DNA of 64,000 nt, taken from contig CBDFMR010000005.1 in NCBI GenBank assembly GCA_965249765.1, positions 1,178,001-1,242,000 of the forward strand. Direction: 5' to 3'. This stretch comes from CBDFMR01 sp965249765. GTDB taxonomy: Bacteria; Bacteroidota; Bacteroidia; Chitinophagales; Saprospiraceae. The notes beneath the pieces were generated by a model. That model was not told where the DNA came from. It made no database searches and worked only from the letters and a program-made list of their open reading frames with translations. The position numbers were made by a program, and so were the translations under genes. Position 1 is the first letter of the stretch; every line of letters starts with the position of its first letter. Shown piece after piece: positions 16,747 to 25,474 of this stretch.

Positions 16747-17772
16747 CTATAAGTGATTGGTGAGTCGATACCATTGGTTATTCATGTTGAGATTGCGTAA
16801 TCGTATGATGTTCGTTGCTCCTTTTTTACTCCAACGTTGACCAGATAATTTGCATCTTTTCTGTACCAATGTACGATGTGCAGCTTCCATGGCGCCACTT
16901 CCTATTTGTAATCCTTTCTTTCTGTACGCTGGATAGTTCATTCTAAATAAATTCCTTTCCAGATAGCCAAGTAGATTTTTCCTTTCAACCTTTGTCTTGC
17001 TATTAGTTAGATGCATTTTCTTTATCTCATCTACTACTGCCTGACCACCTTTTTCTAAAAGTATTTCTCTTATTTGGTCCATCCATCCTATACGCTCTTT
17101 TTTTGTTTTTGACAGCTTCCCAAATTTTGCAATATGCTCCATCGCATGATAGAAATCCAATATTTGCGTGGCTTTGGGATACTGTGCAGTGACCCACTTT
17201 TCCAGCCATTGATCTCCGTCTATTATTACGACAAGGCGCTCTTTTAAATGCTCATAATCATCTAGGTAATCACTCATCTGATCCTCGAATTTTTCATGAC
17301 CTCCTAAATGGAAAGTATATCTTGAATTATTTATGTAACCTCTGTCTTTATAGACTTTCATCAAGTCTCCCGATGAATATATGCGACCCACCTTGACTTC
17401 CTTCCATTCACTCGGCCTTGTCAATACCATGCCACTATCACAGTGCGCATATAATACTTCTGTTGAGCCTACTTCTGGATTGCCTTGCTCTGTTGTTCTT
17501 TCCTCAGCCAACCATAATTCACTTTTCTCTCCATACTCATTGCACAAGCGATGTATCGTATTATCATCCACTTCTATGCTCATCGTCTTCTCTATTAAGG
17601 CTGAACTGGATTCATAGCACTCACTTTGTCCTACGTAGCAAACTATGTCTTTAAAGTATGGAGCCATCTTGACTCCCTTTACCTCTTTAACAAATCTATG
17701 AGCACTCTTTAAATCCAAGTTACCGAGGGTCGTTTGGATCTTTTTTTTTTCGATAATCCGTCGATGTGCCAA
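16747..17772 (-). CDS. Transposase main frame, ISKra4-like
   Basis: 341 codons. Recognisable by VVIIDGDQWLEKWVTAQYP with the catalytic Asp, QILDFYHAMEHIAKFGK, and the C-terminal GSGAMEAAHRTLVQKRCKLS followed by GQRWSKKGA, which carries the final Glu. It overlaps the small upstream frame at 17720-17920 by 53 bp around a run of ten A (coding strand). Family transposases normally have N-terminal sequence corresponding to that small frame, so the functional product is probably a fusion made by slippage. The first listed Met may not be a natural start. Confidence 0.8.
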   Translation of the reverse strand: MAHRRIIEKKKIQTTLGNLDLKSAHRFVKEVKGVKMAPYFKDIVCYVGQSECYESSSALIEKTMSIEVDDNTIHRLCNEYGEKSELWLAEERTTEQGNPEVGSTEVLYAHCDSGMVLTRPSEWKEVKVGRIYSSGDLMKVYKDRGYINNSRYTFHLGGHEKFEDQMSDYLDDYEHLKERLVVIIDGDQWLEKWVTAQYPKATQILDFYHAMEHIAKFGKLSKTKKERIGWMDQIREILLEKGGQAVVDEIKKMHLTNSKTKVERKNLLGYLERNLFRMNYPAYRKKGLQIGSGAMEAAHRTLVQKRCKLSGQRWSKKGATNIIRLRNLNMNNQWYRLTNHL

Positions 17773-17920
17773 CTGATTCTTTCAGAATCTTTGCGCCCAT
17801 TTCTGTATGGAGCCGTAGCAATTCCTTCTCGTAATCGTAAAAGTTGGTAGCTGTTTGTTCCAGGTGTTCTATCTCATTCAAAAGTTGGCTAAATTCCGCT
17901 TTAAGCTTAGCCTTATCCAT
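17720..17920 (-). CDS. Transposase N-terminal frame with A10 slippage site
   Basis: 66 codons beginning MDKAKLKAEFSQLLNEIEHL, charged and helical. At its end the run of ten A at 17741-17750 (T on the plus strand) lies where its frame and the main transposase frame overlap. Going from this frame to the main one needs a net shift of plus one (or minus two), which RNA polymerase slippage on the A-run could provide. A fused product would have about 395 residues. Alternatively a simple indel has inactivated the element. Confidence 0.55.
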   Translation of the reverse strand: MDKAKLKAEFSQLLNEIEHLEQTATNFYDYEKELLRLHTEMGAKILKESVGTSTDYRKKKDPNDPR

Positions 17921-17982
17921 TTGAATTTGTATTTAGGTTTCCTCTAAGCTAATTCCTTTATGCGAAAGTTTGGGATACACCC

Positions 17983-18071
17983 GATGTATCTATTTCGAAT
18001 TCACATTGGGAATGAAGTGGTAGGATTCCAAAACAAATCATTGTAACGGCAAAAGACAAAAGGGCTTTCAT
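17983..18071 (-). pseudogene. Signal-peptide remnant of a secreted protein cut by the insertion element
   Basis: From an ATG at 18071 the frame reads MKALLSFAVTMICFGILPLH then SQCEFEIDTS, a typical Bacteroidota signal peptide and first mature residues, and runs straight into the element's terminal repeat at 17982, where it soon stops. The remaining part of the gene is not present on this side. It is plausibly the 5' end of the gene whose sorting domain survives at 16545-16711, with the centre deleted. Confidence 0.6.
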
Positions 18072-18130
18072 AGTTGGTGCTTTTTACGGGGAGTTATATA
18101 GAAGACCCGTACCTAGACCATTTTTGCTGC

Positions 18131-19543
18131 CTATAAGGATAAAATTTTTACATCGCTCTCTGAGATATGGATCACTCTTAGGTCTTGAGCTTTATTTTTA
18201 ATGTCTCGACTACCATTCTCTAGCTTCAATACTCCCCTTGGACATACTGCCGAACAGATACCACACCCGACACAGGAAGCTCGTACAATATCCTGACCAC
18301 GCTGGGCATACCATCTCACATCGATGCCCATCTCGCAGTAGGTAGAGCAATTGCCACAGGAGATGCACTGTCCACCATTGGTTGTGATTCTAAATCTCGA
18401 GAAGAATTTTTGTTGAAGGCCTAGGAGTGCTGCCATAGGGCATCCAAATCTGCACCATACTCTCGACCCCATTAAAGGATAGAACCCCACGCCTACAACT
18501 CCAGAAAAAGCGGCTCCTATAAGAAAGCCATATGGCTTACTGAAATAATTATAAATAGACAATCCCATAAAATCTCCTCTACCGGTGACATTGCTGTATA
18601 TGACAATTGAGGTCACGATAATGATAAATACAAGGACCGAATAAATCATCCATCTCTCAATTTTCCAGGCAATGAGTTTCTTGGAGCTCAATTGCCGATA
18701 TGGATCACCGGCAGTCTCCGCCAGTCCACCACATCCACATACCCATGAGCAGTACCATCGTTTGCCAAAAAAATATGTCAGTAATGGGGAGATGATAAAT
18801 ATCATTGCAATACCGAGCATTAGCATAAATAGACCGAGAGAACCGCCATTCCTTAAATTTTTCCAGTGCCAGTCAAAGAAGAAATCGTAATCCAAAGGCC
18901 ACATATTTTTCATATCGGTACCAAACCAATTCTCAGAAAGAGGTTTGTTCATGCCCTCGAGTAACTCCGGAATGAGAAATGCGAAACCCAATTGAAAGAA
19001 CATTATACTCAAGGTCCTGACAACCTGATATTTATTGTGTCTGTATTTCCAGATGAAGCGCATACCGAAGATGATAATGGCAAGGGTATAAAGGGTGCCA
19101 TAAACAAACCACTGACTTGCCGGCTTGCCCTTTATTGCTAGACAAAGAGGATCAAATAGAGCTACAATACCAGTATTCCCGTCAGTACCCTGACCCAGCA
19201 TACCGGGAAACCAATAAAGAAGAACGTAGAATCCTGTAATCATAACAGCAGAAGCCCAGCCTATGATGCCCCTATATTTTACACCGCTAAAGAAGATACC
19301 GTTGTTGTGAATGCCTGCAGGTTTCATACGATGACTACGATATGCATACCATAGAACACCGATCGTTATCAATGACAAACTCAGATAGAAAGAGGTCGTC
19401 GGAGTACCAGCATATATATTGAACAGAGATACCAACAAAATCAACAGTCCAGAACATCCAAAAACCAGAGCCATTCTCAATTGGATGTCAATACCAGAAG
19501 TATTAGATTCAGTGATCGACATACTTTTATGGGGTTGATTCAT
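18131..19543 (-). CDS. Membrane-bound polyferredoxin, NapH/CcoG-like
   Basis: 470 residues with about seven membrane helices. Two Cys motifs near membrane ends, WYCSWVCGCGG and SRVWCRFGCPMAALLG, are typical of NapH/NosR-type proteins. The C-terminal cytoplasmic part has two 4Fe-4S motifs, CISCGNCSTYC and CVGCGICSAVCPRG. The protein probably passes electrons between a soluble donor and a membrane or periplasmic acceptor. It follows an FAD-dependent oxidoreductase gene by 9 bp on the same strand, so the oxidoreductase is its likely electron partner. The terminal acceptor is not encoded here. Confidence 0.85.
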   Translation of the reverse strand: MNQPHKSMSITESNTSGIDIQLRMALVFGCSGLLILLVSLFNIYAGTPTTSFYLSLSLITIGVLWYAYRSHRMKPAGIHNNGIFFSGVKYRGIIGWASAVMITGFYVLLYWFPGMLGQGTDGNTGIVALFDPLCLAIKGKPASQWFVYGTLYTLAIIIFGMRFIWKYRHNKYQVVRTLSIMFFQLGFAFLIPELLEGMNKPLSENWFGTDMKNMWPLDYDFFFDWHWKNLRNGGSLGLFMLMLGIAMIFIISPLLTYFFGKRWYCSWVCGCGGLAETAGDPYRQLSSKKLIAWKIERWMIYSVLVFIIIVTSIVIYSNVTGRGDFMGLSIYNYFSKPYGFLIGAAFSGVVGVGFYPLMGSRVWCRFGCPMAALLGLQQKFFSRFRITTNGGQCISCGNCSTYCEMGIDVRWYAQRGQDIVRASCVGCGICSAVCPRGVLKLENGSRDIKNKAQDLRVIHISESDVKILSL

Positions 19544-19552
19544 AGCTTTATT

Positions 19553-20902
19553 TTATAAGCTTAGGAATTCTTGGATTTCGGTAAGGCTTGACTTTCGACC
19601 TGCTCCGATGCTTTTGTTGTACATGTCATTATAGGTAGAGACAACATCTGTAGCATAGGAATTATAAAACTCAGGATCAAAGTCCGCCAGATGGAGGTTG
19701 GTCAGGACGTCGTGAATATTAGCTGATTCATTAATCCATTTTTCGCAAACCTCATGTCGCCAGCGTATACCCATCAGATTGAACCCTGTAACTTCATTGC
19801 TCTGTTTGTTGAAATTGATCCTTACGGATTTGTTGCCTTCTGGATGCTCCCAGTAAATACTCTCTTGATCATCAGGGACATGATTGCGTACGTCTCCATA
19901 GACCTGGTATTCAATGTCGAGAAACTTAGCAGAGTTAAACCATATTCCTGGATTATAAGCTATCGGCTTGCCACAAAGGTTATAAGCGGCAGTCTCGCCC
20001 ATCATTCTACCTGTGTACCATACCGCTTCAATATTACGTCGTCCAGACCTCGGATTTCGTAATTGAACACAATCACCTACTGCAAATACTCCCTGTATGT
20101 TGGTCTCAAGATGTTCATCAACCAATATACCTCTGTCTATTTCCAAATCGGAATCTTTTAACCAACCAACATTGGGGCTTACCCCAGCTGTCAGACCTAC
20201 ATAGCCACAATCGATCTTTTCTCCTGTCTCTTTAATGATGACTGCACTGGCGTTTCCCTCTCCATCATCGACGATCTCTTCAAGGTTGACTCCTAGTCTT
20301 AAATCTATATGATGTAAACGAATGTGTCGGGTAATCATTTGAGATTCTTCTGGTGGAAGAATATTATCCCAGTAAGACTTTTCTCGCACAAGCATGGATA
20401 CCAGTACATTTCTGGAGGCAAACATTTCTGCCATTTCAATGCCTATTAGACCTCCTCCTACGATTACTGCTCTTTTGAGACCTTTGCTGTATCTCTCCAT
20501 GTTTTGGAGGTCTTGCAGGTGATAGAGACCACTTACCTTATTCAAATCTTGTCCGGGCCACCCAAATTTGTTGGACTTGCTTCCTAGCCCTAGGACCAAC
20601 TTATTATAATCGATCGTTTGTCCATTTTGTAAAAGGAGATGCTTCGAATTAAAATCGATGGCTTCCACATGTCCCTTGATTAGATCGATGCGATTCTTTT
20701 TCCAGAAGTATTTCTCATAAGGTTGAGTGTCCTCCATTCTCATATGACCCATGTATATGTACATGAGTGCTGTCCTGGAAAAGAAAAATTCATGTTCTGA
20801 GGAGATGACTGTTATCTTATGATCGGTCAGTTTTCTTACCCATCTGGCAGTGGTGATACCGCTGATACCATTTCCTATGATGACTACATGTTTATCTGCC
20901 AT
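19553..20902 (-). CDS. FAD/NAD(P)-dependent oxidoreductase
   Basis: 449 residues. FAD-binding GxGxxG at the N-terminus (VVIIGNGISGITTARW), second nucleotide motif AVIVGGGLIGIEMAEM (~160), and the GVFAVGDCVQL FAD signature (~285). The layout is that of Pyr_redox_2 enzymes such as nitrite-reductase-like or ferredoxin reductases; no active-site disulfide is present, so it is not a lipoamide-type enzyme. It is first in a two-gene unit with the NapH-like polyferredoxin. The substrate is unknown. About 100 bp upstream begin the remains of an IS4-like transposase gene. Confidence 0.82.
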   Translation of the reverse strand: MADKHVVIIGNGISGITTARWVRKLTDHKITVISSEHEFFFSRTALMYIYMGHMRMEDTQPYEKYFWKKNRIDLIKGHVEAIDFNSKHLLLQNGQTIDYNKLVLGLGSKSNKFGWPGQDLNKVSGLYHLQDLQNMERYSKGLKRAVIVGGGLIGIEMAEMFASRNVLVSMLVREKSYWDNILPPEESQMITRHIRLHHIDLRLGVNLEEIVDDGEGNASAVIIKETGEKIDCGYVGLTAGVSPNVGWLKDSDLEIDRGILVDEHLETNIQGVFAVGDCVQLRNPRSGRRNIEAVWYTGRMMGETAAYNLCGKPIAYNPGIWFNSAKFLDIEYQVYGDVRNHVPDDQESIYWEHPEGNKSVRINFNKQSNEVTGFNLMGIRWRHEVCEKWINESANIHDVLTNLHLADFDPEFYNSYATDVVSTYNDMYNKSIGAGRKSSLTEIQEFLSL

Positions 20903-21045
20903 GGATGGATGATTTCTGTTCGATTCGGAGAAATATATAGTTACTCAAGTTTCGGTAGTTACTAAGCATAAAAAAAGGAGGTGAAAAATTCCATAAGACA
21001 TTGAATATTAGTATCTTAAGGTTGAACAATTTAAAACATCTCGAT

Positions 21046-21749
21046 ATGCAAGCTACAAATAATTATAAGATTACCACGGGGTATTTTTCATCAAAATTAG
21101 GTTTAAGTAATTTCTTGTCCAGTTTTCTAAAGGTTGGCAAGTTCGCAGCTGTCTATGCTGATGTCAGGTGTAGGTTTTCGAGAAAGAATATCATTAGGGT
21201 TTTGATATTCTCAAAATACTTAGAAAGCAAGTCGATCTATAACCTAGTTCATTGTTATTTACATGGGGTAATAAATTGCTCAAAAGATGTATATTATAAG
21301 GTAAAGAATTGTGCAAAAATCAATTGGCGAAACACACTATACAATCAGGTTGAAGAGTGCATTGATAAACTAGATCCGATAGATATGGAAACGACAGTTT
21401 CCCATAAGATACCGTGTCTCATTGCTGATGACACAGACATACCAAAGACAGGTAAGTTTTTTGAAATGATAGGGAAAATATTCAGTCATACGGGGCGGAA
21501 TTATAAAATGGGGTTCAAGTGTCTGAACCTAACCTATTGGACAGGTAAAAAAAGTCTTAATCTAGACTTTTCGATACATGTTGAAAAGCGAAAAGACGGA
21601 AGGCAAGGATTAACGAAAAAGGAATTGAAACAACAATATAAAAAGATAAGAATGCCAATACACATGGTGCGAATCGTATAGCAGAAAGTTTGAGTAAAAA
21701 GACAATTTCGTTAACCAATATGATCAAGAGGCTGCTAAAAAGAGGTGTA
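21046..21749 (+). pseudogene. IS4-like transposase gene, frameshifted and cut by IS630
   Basis: The frame from ATG 21046 (MQATNNYKITTGYF) contains a DDE-type core with IADDTDIPKTGKFFEMIGKI and NYKMGFKCLNLTYWTGKK. It ends by frameshift around 21640-21655. The continuation is visible in another frame: KNANTHGANRIAESLSKK and NMIKRLLKRGV, up to the TA at 21748 where the IS630 element begins. The expected remaining third of the transposase is not recognisable to the right of IS630, so the gene was probably truncated as well. The ends of this older element could not be located. Confidence 0.7.
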
Positions 21750-22854
21750 TACCCAAGACGATATGAAATGACCGCTTAATTCCAGCGAATAATCTGAAAA
21801 TTGAGTGTCATTAATGCTTTAAGGTCTGCCTTATAATTTTTGATGTTTTCGAAAAATGACACTATGGCTAATTTGAATTTGTCATAGCTATCATAATAAT
21901 AGCCATTTAAGATCTGCTGTTGCATAAATCTCCACATTCGCTCGATTAGATTTAATTTGGGAGAATATGATGGAAGCCACATCCATCTTATTTTTGGATG
22001 GTTTCTTAACCATTCTTTCAATACGCGACAATAATAATATCTGGCATTGTCGCTTATTATATATATGTTTTCTTTCTCGGTATTGTTGGCTATTATCTCT
22101 TCGAGTAATCGAATTGTACTTTGCGCATTTACTCGATCCGTCATATCTGTATATACCTCTGTTGGATCTTCTGCATTCATCGCACCGTTTATATTCACTC
22201 ACTTCCGACCTGTGTTGCTTGGAAGCTGATGTTCTTTCCCTTTTTTTATCCACCCATAACACGGGCGTGTCTTATGCGTCGGATGACAGCCATCTATGTA
22301 AAACAAAGCCTCTGACTCTGTTTTGGTAGATATCAACTCTTCTAGCTCATCAACTAAGGCTTCTTGCTTTTCACTATCCGCTTTTCCCGGTAGTATTTTC
22401 GACTTCTTATACACATAGCCTATCCGATGTAGTATATCCCTGATCCCTGATCGACTATACTGTATGCCAAACTCCGATTCTACATATATCCTTATCTCCT
22501 CTGTGTTTGCATATAAGTGCTCCTCCAGTTCTTTTTTTATTTGTTTGACCTGGTCTTCTTTGAGTTTTCCTTCTCGACCCGTATATCGATACTCCATAAG
22601 TCCATCAACTCCCTTTTCTTCATACATCTTCTTATAACGCTGTATCGTCTTAAGGCTTATTCCCAGTGATAATGCAATTAGTTTATAAGGACAGCCTTCA
22701 CTCAACATAATCATTACTGAACATCTGACAAATTCTTTATTGTCTCTTGTATTTCCTCGCAGTTCTTCAAGGAAAACCCGATCCGCTTTAGATAATATCA
22801 CGCATTAAATATAATCATTATATGTTGATCGGTCAAATCTTTTCGTCTTTGGTA
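21750..22854 (-). mobile_element. IS630-family insertion sequence with TA target duplication
   Basis: 1105 bp flanked by TA on both sides (21748-21749 and 22855-22856), the classic IS630/mariner target. Ends are imperfect inverted repeats: TACCCAAGACGATATGAAAT on the left against TACCAAAGACGAAAAGATTT on the right, both followed by TGACCG. It carries one transposase gene, interrupted by an in-frame TGA. It is inserted in the frame of an IS4-like transposase. Confidence 0.88.
21776..22801 (-). pseudogene. IS630 transposase with one in-frame TGA
   Basis: A GTG-initiated frame of 200 codons carries HTH segments (ALSLGISLKTIQRYKKMYEE, then a winged helix) and the first catalytic Asp in LFYIDGCHPTH. 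It stops at TGA 22199-22201. The very next codons in the same frame continue VNINGAMNAED, then ISDNARYYYCR (second Asp) and SPKLNLIERMW (catalytic Glu), ending at 21776. Restoring one codon gives a 341-residue protein, normal for the family. In relatives the interrupted spot commonly reads GRQRVNING, so CGA to TGA is the likely change. The transposase is probably inactive unless read through. Confidence 0.82.
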
Positions 22855-22968
22855 TATCTTCAATATATTCATATCAACTTTTTGATACAATTTTATTCAT
22901 CCCGTGAAGCATATTTGCATTTAGGTATAATTCGGGATACACAGAAGATTTTTGTAATTTAGTATCGT

Positions 22969-23009
22969 AAAGGGAGCAAATTGTTAATAATTGCTCCCTT
23001 TATTTTTGT
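22969..23009 (+). terminator. Intrinsic terminator after the IS cluster
   Basis: AAAGGGAGCAA (22969-22979) and TTGCTCCCTTT (22991-23001) form an 11-bp stem with an 11-nt loop, followed by ATTTTTG. It is oriented on the plus strand and shields the T9SS gene at 23101 from transcripts of the IS region. The rest of 22857-23100 shows no gene; a GGGATACAC at 22935-22943 resembles the end of the ISKra4-like element but is alone. Confidence 0.75.
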
Positions 23010-23100
23010 TGTCGTCATGCTACCAAATCAAGGTTTAACACAACATTAATTGTTTCATCTCACGATTATTATCTATCTTAGTGCTGTACAATAAAAGACT

Positions 23101-23784
23101 ATGGTTAGAAGTTTATTTTACTTATTTGTTTTTTTATGTTTAACAATTAGTACGCAAGCACAGGGCATTGATTATTCTCCTGACCCAGTGCTGATATCTG
23201 GTGGTCATTTGACGGAAGATATTAAAGATTATTTCACCGTTACCAATACAACAACAGAGAACATATATCTCAATTGGGAAATTGAGGTTGTAGGAGAGCC
23301 GGCGGAGTGGGACTTCCAACTTTGTGACTTATGGCTGTGCTATGACTTTGACATAGAAAGGAATGACCCGGCAAGACCCAATGAAATGTTACCAGGAGTA
23401 GATACTTCTTGGATATGGCATACGGCTCCACGAGGAAAAGAAGGTGTCGGTGATTATTTGGTACATTTAAGAGATGCTAATACAGGTGAGACTCTGGCAA
23501 CTGTGCCCATTCAGGTGACAGCGATTCTCTCTGATACTGAAGAACTTCAAATCAGCGATCCGGTAATCTACCCTAATCCAGCAAAATCTGTATTCCAGAT
23601 CAACCATGATAGCGATGTGTCCAAAGTCAATATTCATAATATTGTAGGTAAGCTTGTTAGCTCATATCAGCATAAGGCGGGAAACATCTATGATGTGGAG
23701 CACCTTGCTAAAGGCTTATATCTGGTAAGACTCTTTGGTGACAATGGATCAACCATCAAAGTCCTACGTCTCAATATTCGTTAA
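23101..23784 (+). CDS. Small T9SS-exported protein with type A sorting domain
   Basis: 227 residues. Signal peptide MVRSLFYLFVFLCLTISTQA, a mature domain resembling a DUF1573/Ig-like fold (YFTVTNTTTENIYLNWEIEV; GVGDYLVHLRDANTGETLAT) with a Cys pair in FQLCDLWLCYDF, and a C-terminal Por secretion tail (PVIYPNPAKSVFQINH; VNIHNIVGKLV; LAKGLYLVRLFG). It is probably a cell-surface protein. It converges with queD and the two coding regions overlap by 4 bp. Confidence 0.85.
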   Translation: MVRSLFYLFVFLCLTISTQAQGIDYSPDPVLISGGHLTEDIKDYFTVTNTTTENIYLNWEIEVVGEPAEWDFQLCDLWLCYDFDIERNDPARPNEMLPGVDTSWIWHTAPRGKEGVGDYLVHLRDANTGETLATVPIQVTAILSDTEELQISDPVIYPNPAKSVFQINHDSDVSKVNIHNIVGKLVSSYQHKAGNIYDVEHLAKGLYLVRLFGDNGSTIKVLRLNIR

Positions 23785-24194
23785 TCTGCTGCTGGATACT
23801 GTACTGAATTTCTATGTGATTCCCATAGCCTTATACTTACATTTATAGAAGGACCTATCCTCTTACTTATCAAGCCATGAATGATGAACGCCAGATACTC
23901 TGTGGAAGGCTGTAGGTCTTTAAACTCTTCAACGTCTAGGTTTAAGTTCTTATGATCAAATCGATCCTCGACTTCCTCTTTAATAACCTGTTTTAGTTTC
24001 TTTAAGTCATAGACAAAAGCAGTCTCTTCGTCTACTTCACCTGTCAATCTTACTTCAACGTCAAAATTGTGTCCATGATAATTGGGGCTATTACATGGAC
24101 CATAGACTTCTCGATTTTTTTCATCTGACCAGTTTTTGTTATGTAGTCTATGTGCGGCATTAAAATGTGCCCTGCGAATAATGGAAACTCTCAT
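23781..24194 (-). CDS. queD: 6-carboxytetrahydropterin synthase / 6-pyruvoyl-tetrahydropterin synthase family
   Basis: 137 residues. Zinc ligands lie in FNAAHRL and YHGHNFDVEV; the catalytic Cys is in GPCNSPNYHGH; a conserved Asp/His pair occurs in DRFDHKNLN and the Glu in LWESHRNS. QueD makes 6-carboxy-5,6,7,8-tetrahydropterin from dihydroneopterin triphosphate in queuosine/preQ0 synthesis. No other que genes are nearby, so a pterin role cannot be excluded. Confidence 0.9.
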   Translation of the reverse strand: MRVSIIRRAHFNAAHRLHNKNWSDEKNREVYGPCNSPNYHGHNFDVEVRLTGEVDEETAFVYDLKKLKQVIKEEVEDRFDHKNLNLDVEEFKDLQPSTEYLAFIIHGLISKRIGPSINVSIRLWESHRNSVQYPAAD

Positions 24195-24263
24195 CTTTAA
24201 AATTAATTGCTTACAAAAATAACAATGTGATCTGTATCAATGTTCTAAGTTATCCAATAAGCC

Positions 24264-24271
24264 TACCTTTG
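24264..24271 (+). promoter_or_regulatory. Minus-7 box TACCTTTG 4 nt before the holB start
   Basis: A perfect TAnnTTTG, followed by TTTT and then the ATG at 24276. Transcription should start at or very near the A of the start codon, so the mRNA would be leaderless. The same geometry is seen before 32106 and 43629. Confidence 0.55.
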
Positions 24272-24275
24272 TTTT

Positions 24276-25421
24276 ATGCAAATGCAGAGTATTCCTGTTG
24301 ATGAGTCATTAAAGTCCAGCCTACTCCGGAATATAAGGGAGGGTAGATTAGCTCATGCTACTTTGCTCAATTCTTCACTTGGAGGGTCAGGACTACCTCT
24401 TGCCCTTAGTCTTGCTCAATATATCCATTGTCAAAACCCTACAGAAGATGACACTTGTGGTACATGCAGTGGATGTGTCAAAAGTGCTAAGCTCGTACAC
24501 CCTGATACTCATTTTTCATTTCCTGTGATCAAAGCGGGAAACAAGAAAAGGGAAGACACAACTAGTAGAGATTTTCTGCCTCAGTGGCGGGAGACTATAT
24601 TGGACTTTCCATATTTCGACATGGAATACTGGATGTCATCTCTTGAGGCTGAGTCCAAGGCTGCGAATATCAATACAACTGATATTGAAAGTTTTTCATC
24701 AACATTGGGGTTACAGACATTTGAGAGCAAATCCAAGGTTTTGATAATTTGGATGGCAGAGTACTTGGGCCGTGCTGGCAATAAGCTTCTTAAATTAATA
24801 GAGGAACCTCCAGATGGCACTTATATTTTCCTGATTGCGACAGATACTTCCCGGATCTTAGGAACCATAATATCTAGATGTCAGATATTAAATTTGCCAA
24901 ATATTTCAGTTGACTTGATGGCCAGCATTCTCAGTGAAAAATATGGATTGACGAGTGACCAAAGCTTGAGATGTGCTGAACTCTCCCAAGGCAATTTATC
25001 TAGGGCTCGCCTCATGGCACAAGGACAATACACTACTTTATCCACCGAGTTTATATCTTGGTTGAGAGCGTCATACTGCTTTGAACGTGATCCTTCATCG
25101 TTGGTGCAATGGGTAGATGTCTTTTCTCGAAAAGCGAAGAATGACCAGAGATCTTTCCTTTATTACGGTATCTCCTTCTTGCGCAAGTTTCATCTGGCTA
25201 GCTATTTGCGGGGGTTTGAGAGATTCGTTGATGAAAGTGAACTGGATTCGGTAAATAAATTGAAGATTCTAATTGATCAAGATACTTTATATTGCATTGT
25301 GGATGAGATAGAAAGGACGTTATACGGGTTAGAAAGAAACCTCAATATCAAAACTGAATTGATGTCTCGTAGTATTACGATCGGCAGTAGATTGAAAGTC
25401 AATAGACCGGCTAAGGTCTAA
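24276..25421 (+). CDS. holB: DNA polymerase III subunit delta prime
   Basis: 381 residues. AAA+ clamp-loader fold: a degenerate P-loop region (LNSSLGGSGLPLALSLAQ), zinc module DTCGTCSGCVKSAKLVHPD, and the region LLKLIEEPPDGTYIFLIATD with sensor-like SRILGTIISRCQ. Delta prime is the non-ATP-hydrolysing stator of the clamp loader. It is followed 53 bp later by a RicT-like gene, the same order as in other Bacteroidota and, with YaaT, in Firmicutes. A second Met (24282) could be the start, but the promoter geometry favours 24276. Confidence 0.9.
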   Translation: MQMQSIPVDESLKSSLLRNIREGRLAHATLLNSSLGGSGLPLALSLAQYIHCQNPTEDDTCGTCSGCVKSAKLVHPDTHFSFPVIKAGNKKREDTTSRDFLPQWRETILDFPYFDMEYWMSSLEAESKAANINTTDIESFSSTLGLQTFESKSKVLIIWMAEYLGRAGNKLLKLIEEPPDGTYIFLIATDTSRILGTIISRCQILNLPNISVDLMASILSEKYGLTSDQSLRCAELSQGNLSRARLMAQGQYTTLSTEFISWLRASYCFERDPSSLVQWVDVFSRKAKNDQRSFLYYGISFLRKFHLASYLRGFERFVDESELDSVNKLKILIDQDTLYCIVDEIERTLYGLERNLNIKTELMSRSITIGSRLKVNRPAKV

Positions 25422-25474
25422 ATTGTAATTATTGTTAAATATAGACTCAACGGAGTCACGATAAATAAAGAAAG

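Larger units (their letters stand above)
16712..17982 (-). mobile_element. Insertion sequence, ISKra4-like, about 1.27 kb
   Basis: Terminal inverted repeats GGGTGTATCCCAAATTTTCG (16712-16731) and, on the other strand, GGGTGTATCCCAAACTTTCG (ending at 17982) differ at one position. They enclose a transposase in two overlapping frames. No target duplication is evident: the bases outside are AAGTC on the left and GATGT on the right. The element splits what looks like one T9SS-cargo gene, with a signal peptide on the right (17983-18071) and a type B sorting remnant on the left. Confidence 0.85.

Noticed and set aside
16769..16780. Near-palindrome TACCATTGGTTA resembling the operator
   Set aside because: Lies in the transposase coding region, lacks the GGG core and has no second copy.
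21776..22198. Second IS630 frame as a separate gene or a frameshift product
   Set aside because: It is in the same frame as the upstream part and directly follows a single TGA, so it is one gene with a nonsense codon.
22199..22201. In-frame TGA in the IS630 transposase and TGA in the dehydrogenase as recoded Trp or selenocysteine
   Set aside because: Many intact genes here end in TGA, the dehydrogenase also has a TAG in the same stretch, and no Cys/Sec-type catalytic position is involved.
22935..22943. GGGATACAC as a solo end of the ISKra4-like element
   Set aside because: Only about a dozen bases match and no second end or internal sequence is nearby.
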